Numbered from the stretch's first letter, positions 18,228 through 26,845 are shown. The stretch: DNA of 37,979 nucleotides from Halorubrum coriense DSM 10284 (GCF_000337035.1 NZ_AOJL01000063.1:1-37979), one strand, 5' to 3'. Notes: generated by a model from the letters alone, not told the origin. Numbers and translations are program-made.

Positions 18228-19070
18228 TCAATCGTTGCCAAGGAAGCGCTGCGCGGTCCGTGAAAAGATGTCGCGCTGGACCTCAACCGAGAGGTCCCGT
18301 GAGAGCAGGTGTTCTCGCTCCCGAGCATAGGGGTATGGGATGTTCGGATAGTCTGACCCGTACATGATCGACGTCGAGAGTTCAGCCAGCGTGTCGTCGG
18401 AGACCGTCGTCGGGTCGAAGTCCATGTACGTCTTGGCCACGCTCGACATGGCGAAGGTGGTGTCGAGAAAGACATTGTCGTTGTCGCGGGCGAGGTTGAG
18501 GAACGCCTCAATCTCATATGTACCCATGTGAGCAACACACACCCGTATATCCGGGTAGGAGGCGAGAAACGACTCGAAGCGCTCAACGCCGACGTGGGGG
18601 CTGTCCGTGAACATCGGTGCTGTCCCGGCGTGGAGCACAACCGGCGCGTCGCGGGCGGCGACAACTTCGTAGGCGGGACCGAGGCGGGGGTCGTCGGCTC
18701 CAAACCCCTGTACTGGGAGCTGGAGCTTCAAGCCACACGCGCCGGCGTCGAAGGCGTCGGTGACAACTGCCTCCACATCGTCGGCAGCGTGGACGGTGGC
18801 AAACGGGACCGCGTGGTCTGAGTCTGCGGTGGCTTCTATCACCCACTCGTTAAGATCGGCCGCCGCCCCCGAACGCGCGACGTACGGGAGTGCGGTATAT
18901 TGCTCGACGCCCGCTGTAGTCAGTGCTGCTTCCATCTCGTCGCGGTCGGTCGGATGGTTGAACTCCCAGCCGGCGGCGTCGCTGAGCGCCTCACGGATTG
19001 CGGCCATCAGCCGCTCCGGCATCAGGTGAACGTGCGCGTCTACGACATCACCGATGGGAAACTCAGCCAT
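18228..19070 (-). CDS. metal-dependent amidohydrolase (amidohydrolase_2 family)
   Basis: A 280-aa TIM-barrel enzyme. The N-terminal metal motif is VVDAHVHLMPERL (H13, H15), a conserved mid-barrel His lies in VVLHAGTAPMF, another in VCVAHMGTYE, and the C-terminal Asp in IMYGSDYPNIPYP. This pattern is that of the amidohydrolase_2/ACMSD group, which hydrolyses or decarboxylates cyclic and aromatic-derived substrates. ATG 19070 overlaps the stop of the upstream thioesterase gene by 8 bp, so the two are co-translated. The reaction is not determined by sequence. Confidence 0.87.
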   Translation of the reverse strand: MAEFPIGDVVDAHVHLMPERLMAAIREALSDAAGWEFNHPTDRDEMEAALTTAGVEQYTALPYVARSGAAADLNEWVIEATADSDHAVPFATVHAADDVEAVVTDAFDAGACGLKLQLPVQGFGADDPRLGPAYEVVAARDAPVVLHAGTAPMFTDSPHVGVERFESFLASYPDIRVCVAHMGTYEIEAFLNLARDNDNVFLDTTFAMSSVAKTYMDFDPTTVSDDTLAELSTSIMYGSDYPNIPYPYAREREHLLSRDLSVEVQRDIFSRTAQRFLGND

Positions 19071-19536
19071 CGGTAAGCTTGTAGACGCCCGTACCGGTCG
19101 CACAGACGGTGCCTTCGGACTCGACTTCGACGCTTGCCACGCCGACATCGGTGCCGCGACGATCCACCGTAGCCGTCGCATACAGCGGTGCGCTGCCGGC
19201 AGCTTCGAGGTAGTTCACCCGGAGGTCGATAGTCGGCGTGTATGTTTCCCGGCCACCGACAAAGACGGCGGCACCGGTGAGGTCCACAAGTGCGCTGACA
19301 ACACCGCCGTGGACGGCACCGAGGTCTGGGTTTCCCACGAGTCCGAGGCCGAACGGCAGCTTTACCCTAGCACACTCGGGAGTTACTGAGAGCACCTCCA
19401 ACTCATGCCGTTGGTGGAAGGGAACGTCACCATACAGCCGCTCTACGACTGCCGTCCGGTCAGTCACGTCCGAACTTGCTGCCTGCTGCTGATCGCCCTC
19501 GCCAGCTTCCAGACCGGTCTCGCTCGGGTCGGGCAT
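19063..19536 (-). CDS. hotdog-fold thioesterase, PaaI family
   Basis: A 157-aa protein with the 4HBT/PaaI core: GLVGNPDLGAVHGGVVSALVDLTGAAV (family pattern HGG followed by the long helix) and TPTIDLRVNYLEAA, then the last strands ATATVDRRGTDVGVASVEVE. It hydrolyses acyl-CoA thioesters in characterised relatives, often aromatic-CoA dead-end products. About 35 acidic/Gln residues precede the fold. ATG 19536 is preceded by TTACTTTATGTGAG (about 19563-19576), a TATA box at a distance giving a very short leader. It shares this intergenic region with the divergent gene at 19661. Confidence 0.85.
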   Translation of the reverse strand: MPDPSETGLEAGEGDQQQAASSDVTDRTAVVERLYGDVPFHQRHELEVLSVTPECARVKLPFGLGLVGNPDLGAVHGGVVSALVDLTGAAVFVGGRETYTPTIDLRVNYLEAAGSAPLYATATVDRRGTDVGVASVEVESEGTVCATGTGVYKLTDG

Positions 19537-19660
19537 AAGTGTGATACTACACACCACGCCCTCACATAAAGTAACCGCCCAGCCCCCTACAGGGCGATAT
19601 AGCAACTATGGCAGGGTATCTGGGGCAACGGCTATGTGGTCACGGCCTACCTCTAATTAC

Positions 19661-20233
19661 ATGAACGAGGATGCGATGCGACGATTCCCGGTGCCGGATT
19701 ACGACGACCTCCCCGAAGATCTTCGCGAACGGATCGACGAAGAGACCGACGACGCCGGGTTCACTCCAAACGTGTTCTCGGCGTTCGCTTACAAACCGAG
19801 TCACTTCCGAGCGTTCTTTGCGTACTACGACGCGCTCATGTTGGACACGCCGCTCGCTCGCGAGGAAGTCGAAATGATCATTGTTGCGGTGTCAGGCGCA
19901 AATAATTGCCTCTACTGCGTGGTCGGTCACGGCGCGCTTTGTCGCGTCTACTCCGGTGCGCCAAAACTCGCCGACCAACTTGCCACCAACCACCGACAGG
20001 CGGACGTATCTGACCAGCACATGGCAATGTTAGACTTCGCCGTCAAGCTCACTGAGCTTCCCGAGGCCGTGACCGGTGAAGACGTACAGCGACTCCGAGA
20101 CGCCGGCTTCTCGCGAGAGGAAGTGTGGGACGTGGCTTCGGTCACCGCGTTCTTCAACCTCTCTAACCGCATGGCAACCGTCGCGGACATGCGTCCAAAC
20201 GACGAGTTCTACGCAATGGGTCGCCGCGACTGA
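19661..20233 (+). CDS. AhpD-like/peroxidase-related carboxymuconolactone decarboxylase-family protein
   Basis: A 190-aa all-helical protein. The AhpD signature C83-x2-C86-x3-H90 is present in NNCLYCVVGHG. The length and the segments TPNVFSAFAYKPSHFRAFFA and FFNLSNRMATVADMRPNDEF fit the uncharacterised peroxidase-related subfamily (TIGR01926-like). It may act as a thiol peroxidase or disulfide reductase. Upstream open frame exists from 19541, but ATG 19661 starts the conserved part. It is divergent from the thioesterase/amidohydrolase pair. Confidence 0.85.
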   Translation: MNEDAMRRFPVPDYDDLPEDLRERIDEETDDAGFTPNVFSAFAYKPSHFRAFFAYYDALMLDTPLAREEVEMIIVAVSGANNCLYCVVGHGALCRVYSGAPKLADQLATNHRQADVSDQHMAMLDFAVKLTELPEAVTGEDVQRLRDAGFSREEVWDVASVTAFFNLSNRMATVADMRPNDEFYAMGRRD

Positions 20234-20294
20234 TCGCTCCGAAGAAACACGCCAGTATATACGTTCGCCTCAGTCACTGACCCGGCAGATTACT

Positions 20295-21005
20295 ATGACA
20301 AAAGAAACATACACGGATACCATCAATTGGGACGAGTACTGGGAGGGAGCTGACGAGAGCAGACGCGAAGACACGAGCCCGAGTGAAGATCTCGTATTGA
20401 AACCCCTCGTCGAATTTATCAATACGAAGCTATCTGAACACCCGGATGCGTACGCCGATGTTGGCTGTGGCCCCGGTGATCTTGTGTTCGAGGTCGCCGA
20501 ACGCTACTCTGACACGACTGCGGTCGGGTATGATTCTGCCGAGGCAGTCCTCGTAGAAAATCGTGGTCACGCACGCGAAGCCGGGCTAAACGCTGAATTC
20601 AATCAGGCGGTTCTTCCGACGTTTGACCCCGAACAGCAGTTCGATATCGTCTCCTGCTTGTTCACACTTTGCTACGTTAGAGATATTGAGCGCGCTCTGG
20701 TGAACCTCTACGATGCGGTGAAATCCGGTGGGTACCTCGTCATTCATTACCACAATCGGTTCGCACAAGCCCATTACAGTAGTATCGCAGAGTCGCCTTC
20801 TGAGTATCTCGACGAAGATGCTGTATGGAACCCCGAGACTTTCGCCGAGCGATTCAAACTCGTCATTCAAGGCAGGAACCTGTTATCGTACGAGCGCATC
20901 CACGAGATACTAGGAACATGGCCACAAAGCTTGTTCTCGGTAGTCGATGAGGCCGGTCGCTACCCTGCCCACCGATACGAACCTCTCGTCTACGTTCCGA
21001 AGTGA
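20295..21005 (+). CDS. class I SAM-dependent methyltransferase
   Basis: A 236-aa enzyme with a Rossmann-like fold. Motif I is YADVGCGPGD (about residues 53-62), motif II AVGYDSAEAV, motif IV FDIVSCLFTLCYV, and motif V/VI region GGYLVIHYHNRF. The substrate is unknown. ATG 20295 is preferred over the longer upstream open frame, which overlaps the previous gene. It lies 61 bp after the AhpD-like gene on the same strand and may be co-transcribed. Confidence 0.85.
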   Translation: MTKETYTDTINWDEYWEGADESRREDTSPSEDLVLKPLVEFINTKLSEHPDAYADVGCGPGDLVFEVAERYSDTTAVGYDSAEAVLVENRGHAREAGLNAEFNQAVLPTFDPEQQFDIVSCLFTLCYVRDIERALVNLYDAVKSGGYLVIHYHNRFAQAHYSSIAESPSEYLDEDAVWNPETFAERFKLVIQGRNLLSYERIHEILGTWPQSLFSVVDEAGRYPAHRYEPLVYVPK

Positions 21006-21098
21006 ATATATGATGTCCAGATTATGTGTATCCGAATTTCGGAGGAGATCATGAACTCTGTGATTAATTATGCCTATGCTACTAAACGGTCGATTTGG

Positions 21099-21272
21099 CT
21101 ACGCTGCGCGCTTTAGCACCTGCGGTACGACAATGAGTGCGATGGCGGCAAGAGCAAGTGCGAACAGACGCGCTACTCCATCGAACACGGTGAACCCAAT
21201 CACCGCGACGATTACTGCTTGGATAACTGGAATCCCGTAGTGGAATGCTGGGCGTTCAAGTACGGAGGGCAT
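21099..21272 (-). CDS. 57-aa two-helix membrane protein
   Basis: A short gene read directly from the sequence: 57 residues starting MPSVLERPAFHYGIP, with two hydrophobic segments (IQAVIVAVIGFTVF and LFALALAAIALIVVPQ) separated by DGVAR, and a basic end VLKRAA. An AT-rich box GATATAATAG (21295-21304) lies 25-30 nt upstream of the ATG, as expected for a leaderless haloarchaeal gene; this supports it as real. The function is unknown and I do not recognise the family. It is convergent with the methyltransferase, with 93 bp between them. Confidence 0.6.
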   Translation of the reverse strand: MPSVLERPAFHYGIPVIQAVIVAVIGFTVFDGVARLFALALAAIALIVVPQVLKRAA

Positions 21273-21292
21273 CTGTTCTAGATATAACTTCG

Positions 21293-21305
21293 CGGATATA
21301 ATAGT
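21293..21305 (-). promoter_or_regulatory. TATA-like box of the 57-aa membrane protein gene
   Basis: GATATAATAG on the plus strand (CTATTATATC on the minus strand) sits 23-32 nt before the ATG at 21272, the haloarchaeal leaderless spacing. Confidence 0.4.
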
Positions 21306-21387
21306 TTACGTCGCTCTTGAAGAGGCTTAAAATAGCTCAGCTGGAATAGAAACGAGATACAGCCCACGCGCTCATCACACGGGTGTG

Positions 21388-21960
21388 TCATGAGTCAAAA
21401 TGAAATGAATTCGGAACACCACTGTTCAAATGGTGAGTGATCCCACCACGCCGAAGAGTATGTGGCTCACACTTGAGGGACAGTCGAATGCGGCAGTATA
21501 TTTTATGACGTGACAGCCATCTGGATCGCGATCGTGGGAGTACTCTCCGGTTGAAACGAAGTGTTTTGCGTGTCTATCACAATTTCTCCGAAGCGTGGAT
21601 CGATACGCACGCTCATCAGATGTTGAGACCAGCGGCCGTCTGCCGAATTTGTCATCCACACCGGGCCGTTGATCTGCGACCCAGTCATTGAACAAGTGGC
21701 ACACCACATTCGATAGCGCGATCAGTCGCTCACCAGCCGCTCCGTTCTTGATCGTCATTCCGGCCTCAGGTCGATGGATGACCGCAATGTACTGCCCGTC
21801 CGAATCGTAATCACCGACGCCGGGACACTCGCTCCCTCCAAGATTATCAGGGAAACGCTCGCGCTCGAAAGGGTGCCGGCCACCCCCTTGTCGGTGGACG
21901 AGTACGAGGTGACCGGCATCTCTGTCATCGACGAGTTCTAAGCCGGTGCGGAGCAACCGG
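21388..21960 (-). pseudogene. tyrosine-recombinase (XerC/D-type) integrase fragment, frameshifted
   Basis: The minus strand shows a haloarchaeal phage-type integrase core: YIAVIHRPEAGMTIKNG, GERLIALSNVVCHLFNDWVA, then a Cys-rich segment (SHDRDPDGCHVIKY and FDCPSS). The active-site HxxR motif is only restored if one base is added near 21470: the other frame gives PHTLRRGGITHHLNSGVPN, after which the gene ends at a TGA (21388-21390). The catalytic tyrosine region and most of the N-terminal domain are missing. It is a relic of an integrated element. It directly follows the aldehyde dehydrogenase gene. Confidence 0.75.
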
Positions 21961-21992
21961 CTCTTTCTGTGACGCCGTTGGCAGCGCCCCGT

Positions 21993-23462
21993 TCAAAGCA
22001 GCTGATAGTCGCGCTCTTCGTGCTGGACAGAGATCCACTTTGTTTCGGTCAGTTCGTCCATAATCCACTCGCCGTTGTACCGACCGAGGCCGGAGTTCTT
22101 CATCCCGCCGAACGGGGCATTGGGTTCGTCCTGAATCGGGTGGTCGTTGACGTGGACCATCCCAGCGTCGATCTGGTCGGCGATGGACCGGCCGTGTTCG
22201 ACATCACCGCTGTACACGCCCGCGGCGAGGCCGTACTCGGTGTCGTTAGCGAGTTCGACAGCTTCCTCGTCGGACTCGAACGGGATGATCGGAGCGACGG
22301 GGCCGAAGTGCTCGTTACAGGCCGCAGACATATCGTTGGTACACTCCGAGAGAACGGTCGGTTCGAGGAACAGGTCCTCGACCTCGCCGCCCGTTTCCAG
22401 CGTCGCGCCGGCGTCGACGGTCTGCTCGATGAACGAGGTGAGCTTCTCGACTTGGCTCTCGTTGATAATCGGACCGAATTCCACGTCCTCATCAAGTGGA
22501 TTCCCGATATTCAACGACTCCGCGTAGTCGACGAGCTTCTCGACGTACTCGTCGTAGACGTCCTCGTGGACAAGGTGGCGGTTAATTGAGATACACACCT
22601 GTCCCTGGTGACCGAACGCGCCGACCGAGCCGGCCTCTGCGGCTGCCTCGATGTCGGCGTCCTCGGTAACCACAAACGGCCCATTTCCACCCAGCTCAAG
22701 TGCTGGGAGCGCGAGCGCGTCTCCGGCCTGACTGGCCACGGACCTGCCGACCGCCGTCGACCCGGTAAACGACATCACGCGAGCGGTCGGGTGGCCGGCC
22801 ATCCGGTCGCCAATGTCGGATCCATGGCCCGTGACGACGTTGACGACGCCGTCCGGGAAACCGGCCTCCTCGGCGATGTCGGCCAGCAGGAGCCCACCGG
22901 TAATCGGTGTGTCTGTCGCAGGTTTGATGACGACAGTGTTCCCCAGCGCAAGCGCGGGGCCAAGCGCTCGCGTCGTAAGATGTAGCGGAAAGTTCCACGG
23001 CGAAATGATTCCGACGACGCCAGCGGGCTCGCGGACGATGTGATGGTCCTTATCATCGTGATACATCGAATCGCGGACCTCTTCTTCCGGCGGGACCATC
23101 TCCAGCGCGCTCTGGAAGTCCGCCAGAGAGAAGTTGGCCTCGGCAGTCGCTTTGGCCTGTACGCTGCCGGACTCCACCGCGAGCAGTTCGACGATCTCAT
23201 CGAGCCGGTCCTGCATCACCGCAATCATCGACTCGACGTACTCGTTACGTTCCTCGCGCGACAGCGCCGCCCAGTCGGACTGGGCCGCGTCGGCGGCCTG
23301 ATAGGCGTCGTTGACATCGCCCACCGTCCCAGCGGGTACCGCCGCGATTTCCTCGCCCGTCGCGGGGTTCGTCACCGGAATCGTATCGGACGATCCGGCG
23401 TTGCGCCACTTTCCATCAATGTATAGTCGGCTCCACGCCGTCTGGTTATCAGGTTGCGACAC
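21993..23462 (-). CDS. NAD(P)-dependent aldehyde dehydrogenase, benzaldehyde/vanillin type
   Basis: A 489-aa ALDH-superfamily enzyme that oxidises an aldehyde to the acid. Catalytic residues are visible: N157 in SPWNFPL, K180 in VVIKPATDT, E256 in LELGGNGPFVV and the nucleophile C290 in GHQGQVCISINRHL. The C-terminal segment PFGGMKNSGLGRYNGEW is typical of the benzaldehyde/vanillin dehydrogenase branch. Full length. It starts with GTG 23462; no other start fits the conserved N-terminus (LYIDGKWRNAG). With the CoA ligases and thioesterase nearby it could make the acid that is then activated, but the substrate is not shown. Confidence 0.92.
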   Translation of the reverse strand: MSQPDNQTAWSRLYIDGKWRNAGSSDTIPVTNPATGEEIAAVPAGTVGDVNDAYQAADAAQSDWAALSREERNEYVESMIAVMQDRLDEIVELLAVESGSVQAKATAEANFSLADFQSALEMVPPEEEVRDSMYHDDKDHHIVREPAGVVGIISPWNFPLHLTTRALGPALALGNTVVIKPATDTPITGGLLLADIAEEAGFPDGVVNVVTGHGSDIGDRMAGHPTARVMSFTGSTAVGRSVASQAGDALALPALELGGNGPFVVTEDADIEAAAEAGSVGAFGHQGQVCISINRHLVHEDVYDEYVEKLVDYAESLNIGNPLDEDVEFGPIINESQVEKLTSFIEQTVDAGATLETGGEVEDLFLEPTVLSECTNDMSAACNEHFGPVAPIIPFESDEEAVELANDTEYGLAAGVYSGDVEHGRSIADQIDAGMVHVNDHPIQDEPNAPFGGMKNSGLGRYNGEWIMDELTETKWISVQHEERDYQLL

Positions 23463-23572
23463 AGTACATTATGGACAGCGCCACGGACTGTTATCGCTTT
23501 GGTAGCCGGTGTTCGAATAAGGGTACACGGTTCTCGACGATCTGTCAGTCGGCGGTTTCGATACAGGAGTCA

Positions 23573-23586
23573 CTGGTCACGACCAG
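23573..23586. promoter_or_regulatory. inverted repeat CTGGTC/GACCAG in the ALDH-transducer spacer
   Basis: A 6-bp perfect inverted repeat with 2-bp spacing in the 214-bp gap between the ALDH start and the transducer stop. Its position upstream of the ALDH promoter region would fit an operator, or a terminator of the transducer gene. Nothing else is evident in 23463-23676. Confidence 0.2.
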
Positions 23587-23676
23587 ATCCGTCGTTCCGT
23601 TCCACTCATCCAGTCGGGGGCTCACAAAGCGATCAAAAAATACCGTGAGGTCCGATCTCACTAGATCGTAGACCGT

Positions 23677-24996
23677 TCAGGCTGACCGATCAGTTACTTT
23701 ACACAGTCGTTGGTCAAGTTCTTCGACATCTTGGGTCAGGTGTGAGACCATCTCTTTCTGACTTTCATTTTCATCTGCTATCTCCGATATCTCCTCACTG
23801 ACGGTGTGGGCACGGGTGGAAACATCGTTGACGGCACTCGAGATTTCCTCGGCAACGCTCGCTTGCTCGTCTGTCGCATCCGCAATTTCGCTGATCCCGC
23901 CTTCAGTTTGCTCAACTGCCGCTAGGATCTGTTTCTGGTTCTCGAGAACAATCTTGATGTCATCTCTCGTAGACTGAATCTCTTTGTTGGCTGTCTCCAT
24001 CTCGTCGGTCGTCTGGTTTGCTTTTTCTCTGATCTTCGCGACGATATCTCCAATCTCGTCGGCTTGTTCTTGAGAGCGGGTTGCGAGGTTCTTCACCTCA
24101 TCTGCGACGACTGCGAAGCCGTCGCTGTCGCTGCGTGCTGCTTCGATGTTGGCGTTCAACGCGAGCATGTTCGTCTGCTCTGCGATCTCCTCGATCACGC
24201 CAACGAGTTCTCCGACCTGTTCGATCTCATCTTCTAAGTCGGCGACGTCGTCTGCGACTGACGCAGATGTATCAGCTGTGTCTTCAACTTGCTCGATGAC
24301 CTCGCCGGCAGTTTCAACGGACTCTTCAGCTAACTCTCGCGATTCGGCGCTCTGGTTACTGACCTCCTCGGCGCTGGACGCGATTTCTTCCACTGTCGCA
24401 CTGAACCCGGAAACATCTCTTTGGGTACTTTCGAGTTTACCCGCCTGTTCAGAGGCAAGTTGGGTGATCTCGTTCGAGCGGTTCGCGACCTCGTTTGTTG
24501 ACTCGCTGAGCTCCTCCATCGATGCCTCCACATTGCTTGAAAGCTCTTCTTGGAGGTCTGCTAGCGTTTCCCGCTGGTCAACAACGGTTGTGACATCGAA
24601 GAGCAGCTCGACTGCGCCGACGACTGCTCCGGTGGGAGCTTGGATTGGTGTCGCGATCGCCCGAGCGTGTGCTTTCGATCCGTCTGGGCGTTCTGCGGAG
24701 CGGAACTCTTCTTCACGGATGGGAGTTCCAGTACGAACCACTTCTTCAGCGAGTGTTTCCTCTTCGTCTTCGGTTCCGAACACATCGTAGGCGTTCATGC
24801 CGATGGCCTCGTTTGCCGGCAGTCCGATCAGGTCCGCTGTCGCTGAGTTCCACTGTGTGATGGTGCCTCCCTCGTCAACGACGAATGCTGCTTCAGGGAG
24901 GTTTGCGATGAACTCCTCGAAGGCGTGCCGCCAAAATTCACCTGTTGAGTCTTCGCTCTCTTGTTGAATTTGGTTAGTGCCCGCAACTTGAGCCAT
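23677..24996 (-). CDS. soluble PAS-MCP chemotaxis transducer (Htr type)
   Basis: A 439-aa cytoplasmic transducer without transmembrane helices. A PAS domain (about 26-140, with [20 protein letters not shown]) senses the signal, and a long coiled coil (about 145-435) carries the methyl-accepting signalling domain. The hairpin tip that binds CheA/CheW is [20 protein letters not shown] (270-289). The segment after it, [16 protein letters not shown], is slightly shorter than the common [16 protein letters not shown]. Many Glu-Glu/Gln pairs are candidate methylation sites. GATATATG at 25016-25023 is a TATA box 20-27 nt before the ATG. No che genes are nearby. Confidence 0.92.
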   Translation of the reverse strand: MAQVAGTNQIQQESEDSTGEFWRHAFEEFIANLPEAAFVVDEGGTITQWNSATADLIGLPANEAIGMNAYDVFGTEDEEETLAEEVVRTGTPIREEEFRSAERPDGSKAHARAIATPIQAPTGAVVGAVELLFDVTTVVDQRETLADLQEELSSNVEASMEELSESTNEVANRSNEITQLASEQAGKLESTQRDVSGFSATVEEIASSAEEVSNQSAESRELAEESVETAGEVIEQVEDTADTSASVADDVADLEDEIEQVGELVGVIEEIAEQTNMLALNANIEAARSDSDGFAVVADEVKNLATRSQEQADEIGDIVAKIREKANQTTDEMETANKEIQSTRDDIKIVLENQKQILAAVEQTEGGISEIADATDEQASVAEEISSAVNDVSTRAHTVSEEISEIADENESQKEMVSHLTQDVEELDQRLCKVTDRSA

Positions 24997-25083
24997 ACAG
25001 GTATCATCTTAGTGGGATATATGTGTGTCAGGATCCTATTATTACAGCTGATAGAGTTACCTAGAGCATCTCATCTAAACCAC

Positions 25084-25230
25084 AATATCCCAATCCAGCG
25101 GTACGGTCCCGTGGGAATCCTCGCGCTTCAGCGCGGGGAGGATATCAAGCAACGACCACGAGTAATGTGAACTGCCTCGGGGTCAAGCCCCGAGGCACTC
25201 GCCTTGTTTTCTCTGTAGATGCCGGTCGGT
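25084..25230 (+). mobile_element. two IS200/IS605-type end hairpins in tandem
   Basis: First, 25084-25150: a block similar to 31080-31145 (AATATCCCAA, then GTGGGAA and hairpin CCTCGCGC/GCGCGGGG at 25119-25138), that is, a right end in plus orientation. Second, 25165-25222: hairpin CCTCGGGG/CCCCGAGG at 25175-25195, nearly identical over about 58 bp to 26258-26315; its hairpin core also recurs at 29104-29123. No transposase is readable between 25024 and 25380; the remainder of that gap shows only the halocyanin promoter. Confidence 0.55.
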
Positions 25231-25356
25231 TGCCGTCGTCTACGCCAACGCGATTCCAGCACCGACAGCGACACTCGTCAGCGCGAGGTTTCTCCTTAAC
25301 TCGCCGTGTCAGAATCTAAACGGACTTATTCTAATAGATTGAAACTACCCACAAGC

Positions 25357-25369
25357 TTGTATATAATAC
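25357..25369 (+). promoter_or_regulatory. TATA box of the halocyanin gene
   Basis: CTTGTATATAATACC places a strong TATA box about 25 nt upstream of the ATG at 25390. This spacing decides for that start over the in-phase-shifted ATG at 25383 and predicts a leaderless mRNA. Confidence 0.55.
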
Positions 25370-25389
25370 CATTTTAACTACTATGCGTA

Positions 25390-26235
25390 ATGCCCTCCAA
25401 CAATCGCCGCACGTTCCTTGCCGCAAGTACAGCTGTTGGACTCGGTTCGCTGACCGGGGTTCACGCACTCCGGACACAGGGTACTAGTACAACCTTCACA
25501 GCAGCCGATAGTGACGGGGAAGACTCTCTTGACACCTGGCTCGCAGCCGCAAATGACCCACAGACGCACCAGATCCGCGATTTCCGATATGACGACCCGC
25601 CGACGGTGTACCTCGGCATATCAAATACAAACTCGTTCTCCCCGCCTGCGATCAAGGTGACACCAGAGACCACGGTAACGTGGGAGTGGATCTCGGAAGA
25701 CGTTGAGTACAATGTTGTAGCGATCGATGGGACCTTCGACAGTGGGCAACCGCTTTCGGAGGCTGGAGAAACATTTGAATACACCTTCGACGCGAAAGGG
25801 ACGTACAGATACGTTAGCGAACCGTATGCCGATGCGGGGATGCGAGGTGTCGTCGTGGTCGATACTGCACCGTCGAGCGAGTATCCGACCGTTGACGAGT
25901 GGCTCGCTGGAACAAACGGATACGACGGGACCATTACGGATCAACTAGACACTAGTCTTGTCGAGATCACCACTGGAGCGAAGGGTAATAGTGGTCACTC
26001 TGCGTTCGAACCCCACGCAGTGAAGGTCTCGGCCGGTACGACAATCCGGTGGTCGTGGACCGGCAAAGGGGGCGCACATAATATTGTATTCAAAGATGGT
26101 GACTTCGATAGTGAATCTACCCACGCTGAGTCTGGCGTCCACTTCGAAGAAACGTTCTCTGAAACTGGCGTCTTCAGATACGCCTGTCAGCCCCACCATG
26201 CCCTCGGACACCGTGGTGCCATCATTGTCGAATGA
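25390..26235 (+). CDS. Tat-exported two-domain halocyanin-like protein
   Basis: A 281-aa exported protein with a twin-arginine signal (NNRRTFLAASTAVGLGSL) and two plastocyanin-like domains (about 70-158 and 190-281). Domain 2 keeps the copper ligands H230 (GGAHNIVF), C266 and H269 (YACQPHHALGHRGA), but the axial position is H274 where halocyanins have Met. Domain 1 has lost the ligands: Y107, S143 and Y146 replace His, Cys and His, while M151 remains. So only domain 2 can bind copper in the usual way. No lipobox Cys is seen. Halocyanins carry electrons at the outer face of the membrane; the partner is unknown. The gene is flanked by copies of an IS-end repeat. Confidence 0.85.
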   Translation: MPSNNRRTFLAASTAVGLGSLTGVHALRTQGTSTTFTAADSDGEDSLDTWLAAANDPQTHQIRDFRYDDPPTVYLGISNTNSFSPPAIKVTPETTVTWEWISEDVEYNVVAIDGTFDSGQPLSEAGETFEYTFDAKGTYRYVSEPYADAGMRGVVVVDTAPSSEYPTVDEWLAGTNGYDGTITDQLDTSLVEITTGAKGNSGHSAFEPHAVKVSAGTTIRWSWTGKGGAHNIVFKDGDFDSESTHAESGVHFEETFSETGVFRYACQPHHALGHRGAIIVE

Positions 26236-26257
26236 TGGATCGTTCAGTCGGTATCTC

Positions 26258-26316
26258 TTGTGAACTGCCTCGGGGTCAAGCCCCGAGGTACTCGCCTTGT
26301 TTTCTCTGTAGATACC
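26258..26316 (+). repeat. IS-end hairpin, second copy flanking the halocyanin gene
   Basis: Hairpin CCTCGGGG (26268-26275), TCAAG, CCCCGAGG (26281-26288), followed by CTCGCCTTGTTTTCTCTG. It is a direct repeat of 25165-25222 with only a few differences; the hairpin core recurs at 29104-29123. It immediately precedes tnpB-like sequence. Confidence 0.6.
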
Positions 26317-26840
26317 GACCACTCTGATCAAACGACCCTCGATATCGACCTCGGCGTCAACAATTTCGCCGTCTCATCGACCGGTACATTCTGGTAGGGA
26401 GACAACTACGACCACTGGTGTCGTGAGTTCGAGAAACGACGTGGCGAGATATAACGGCGCAGCGCACAAACCGCGCACAACGCGCTGCTTCGCCTCAGAA
26501 AGCGTGAAGACGCATGGGAAAAAGTATCATCCACAACGTCGCCAACAAACTCGTTACGGAAGCCGTCGAACATGGCTGCGACGCTATCATGTTTGAGGAC
26601 TTGATAGACAGTCGAGAGCGGCTTCCACGGGCGAGGTGGCACCACGTCTGGGCGTTCCGATGTCCTGTCGAGTACGTCTCATACAAGGCCCTTGAGCAGG
26701 GCGTCTCCGCGGAGTAGGCCAAGCCGGCCCACACGGCTCAACGCTGTTCTCGGACGGACTGTGAGTTCACGCACGAGGACACCCTTTGACTTCCCTACGG
26801 CGACGATAGCGAGTACTGGATTCACAGTCGCCAGTAGACG
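26316..26840 (+). pseudogene. decayed tnpB (IS1341/IS605-type RNA-guided nuclease)
   Basis: Only the RuvC half of TnpB remains and it is broken. The first RuvC motif is readable as TLDIDLGVNNFAVSSTGTFW, followed by stop codons near 26396 and 26451. After a frameshift the second motif region continues as HGCDAIMFEDLIDSRERLP and WHHVWAFRCPVEYVSYKALE, then another stop (near 26715). Cys remnants of the zinc finger follow (CSRTDCEFTHED). The N-terminal half and the end of the gene are missing. It is interrupted or followed by the 141-bp inverted-repeat element. Confidence 0.78.
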
Positions 26841-26845
26841 GGGAG

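Noticed and set aside
21969-22589. 206-aa plus-strand frame
   Set aside because: Antisense of the aldehyde dehydrogenase, whose catalytic residues are clear.
23500-23530. Possible tRNA T-arm (GTGTTCGAATA)
   Set aside because: No acceptor stem or cloverleaf can be drawn around it.
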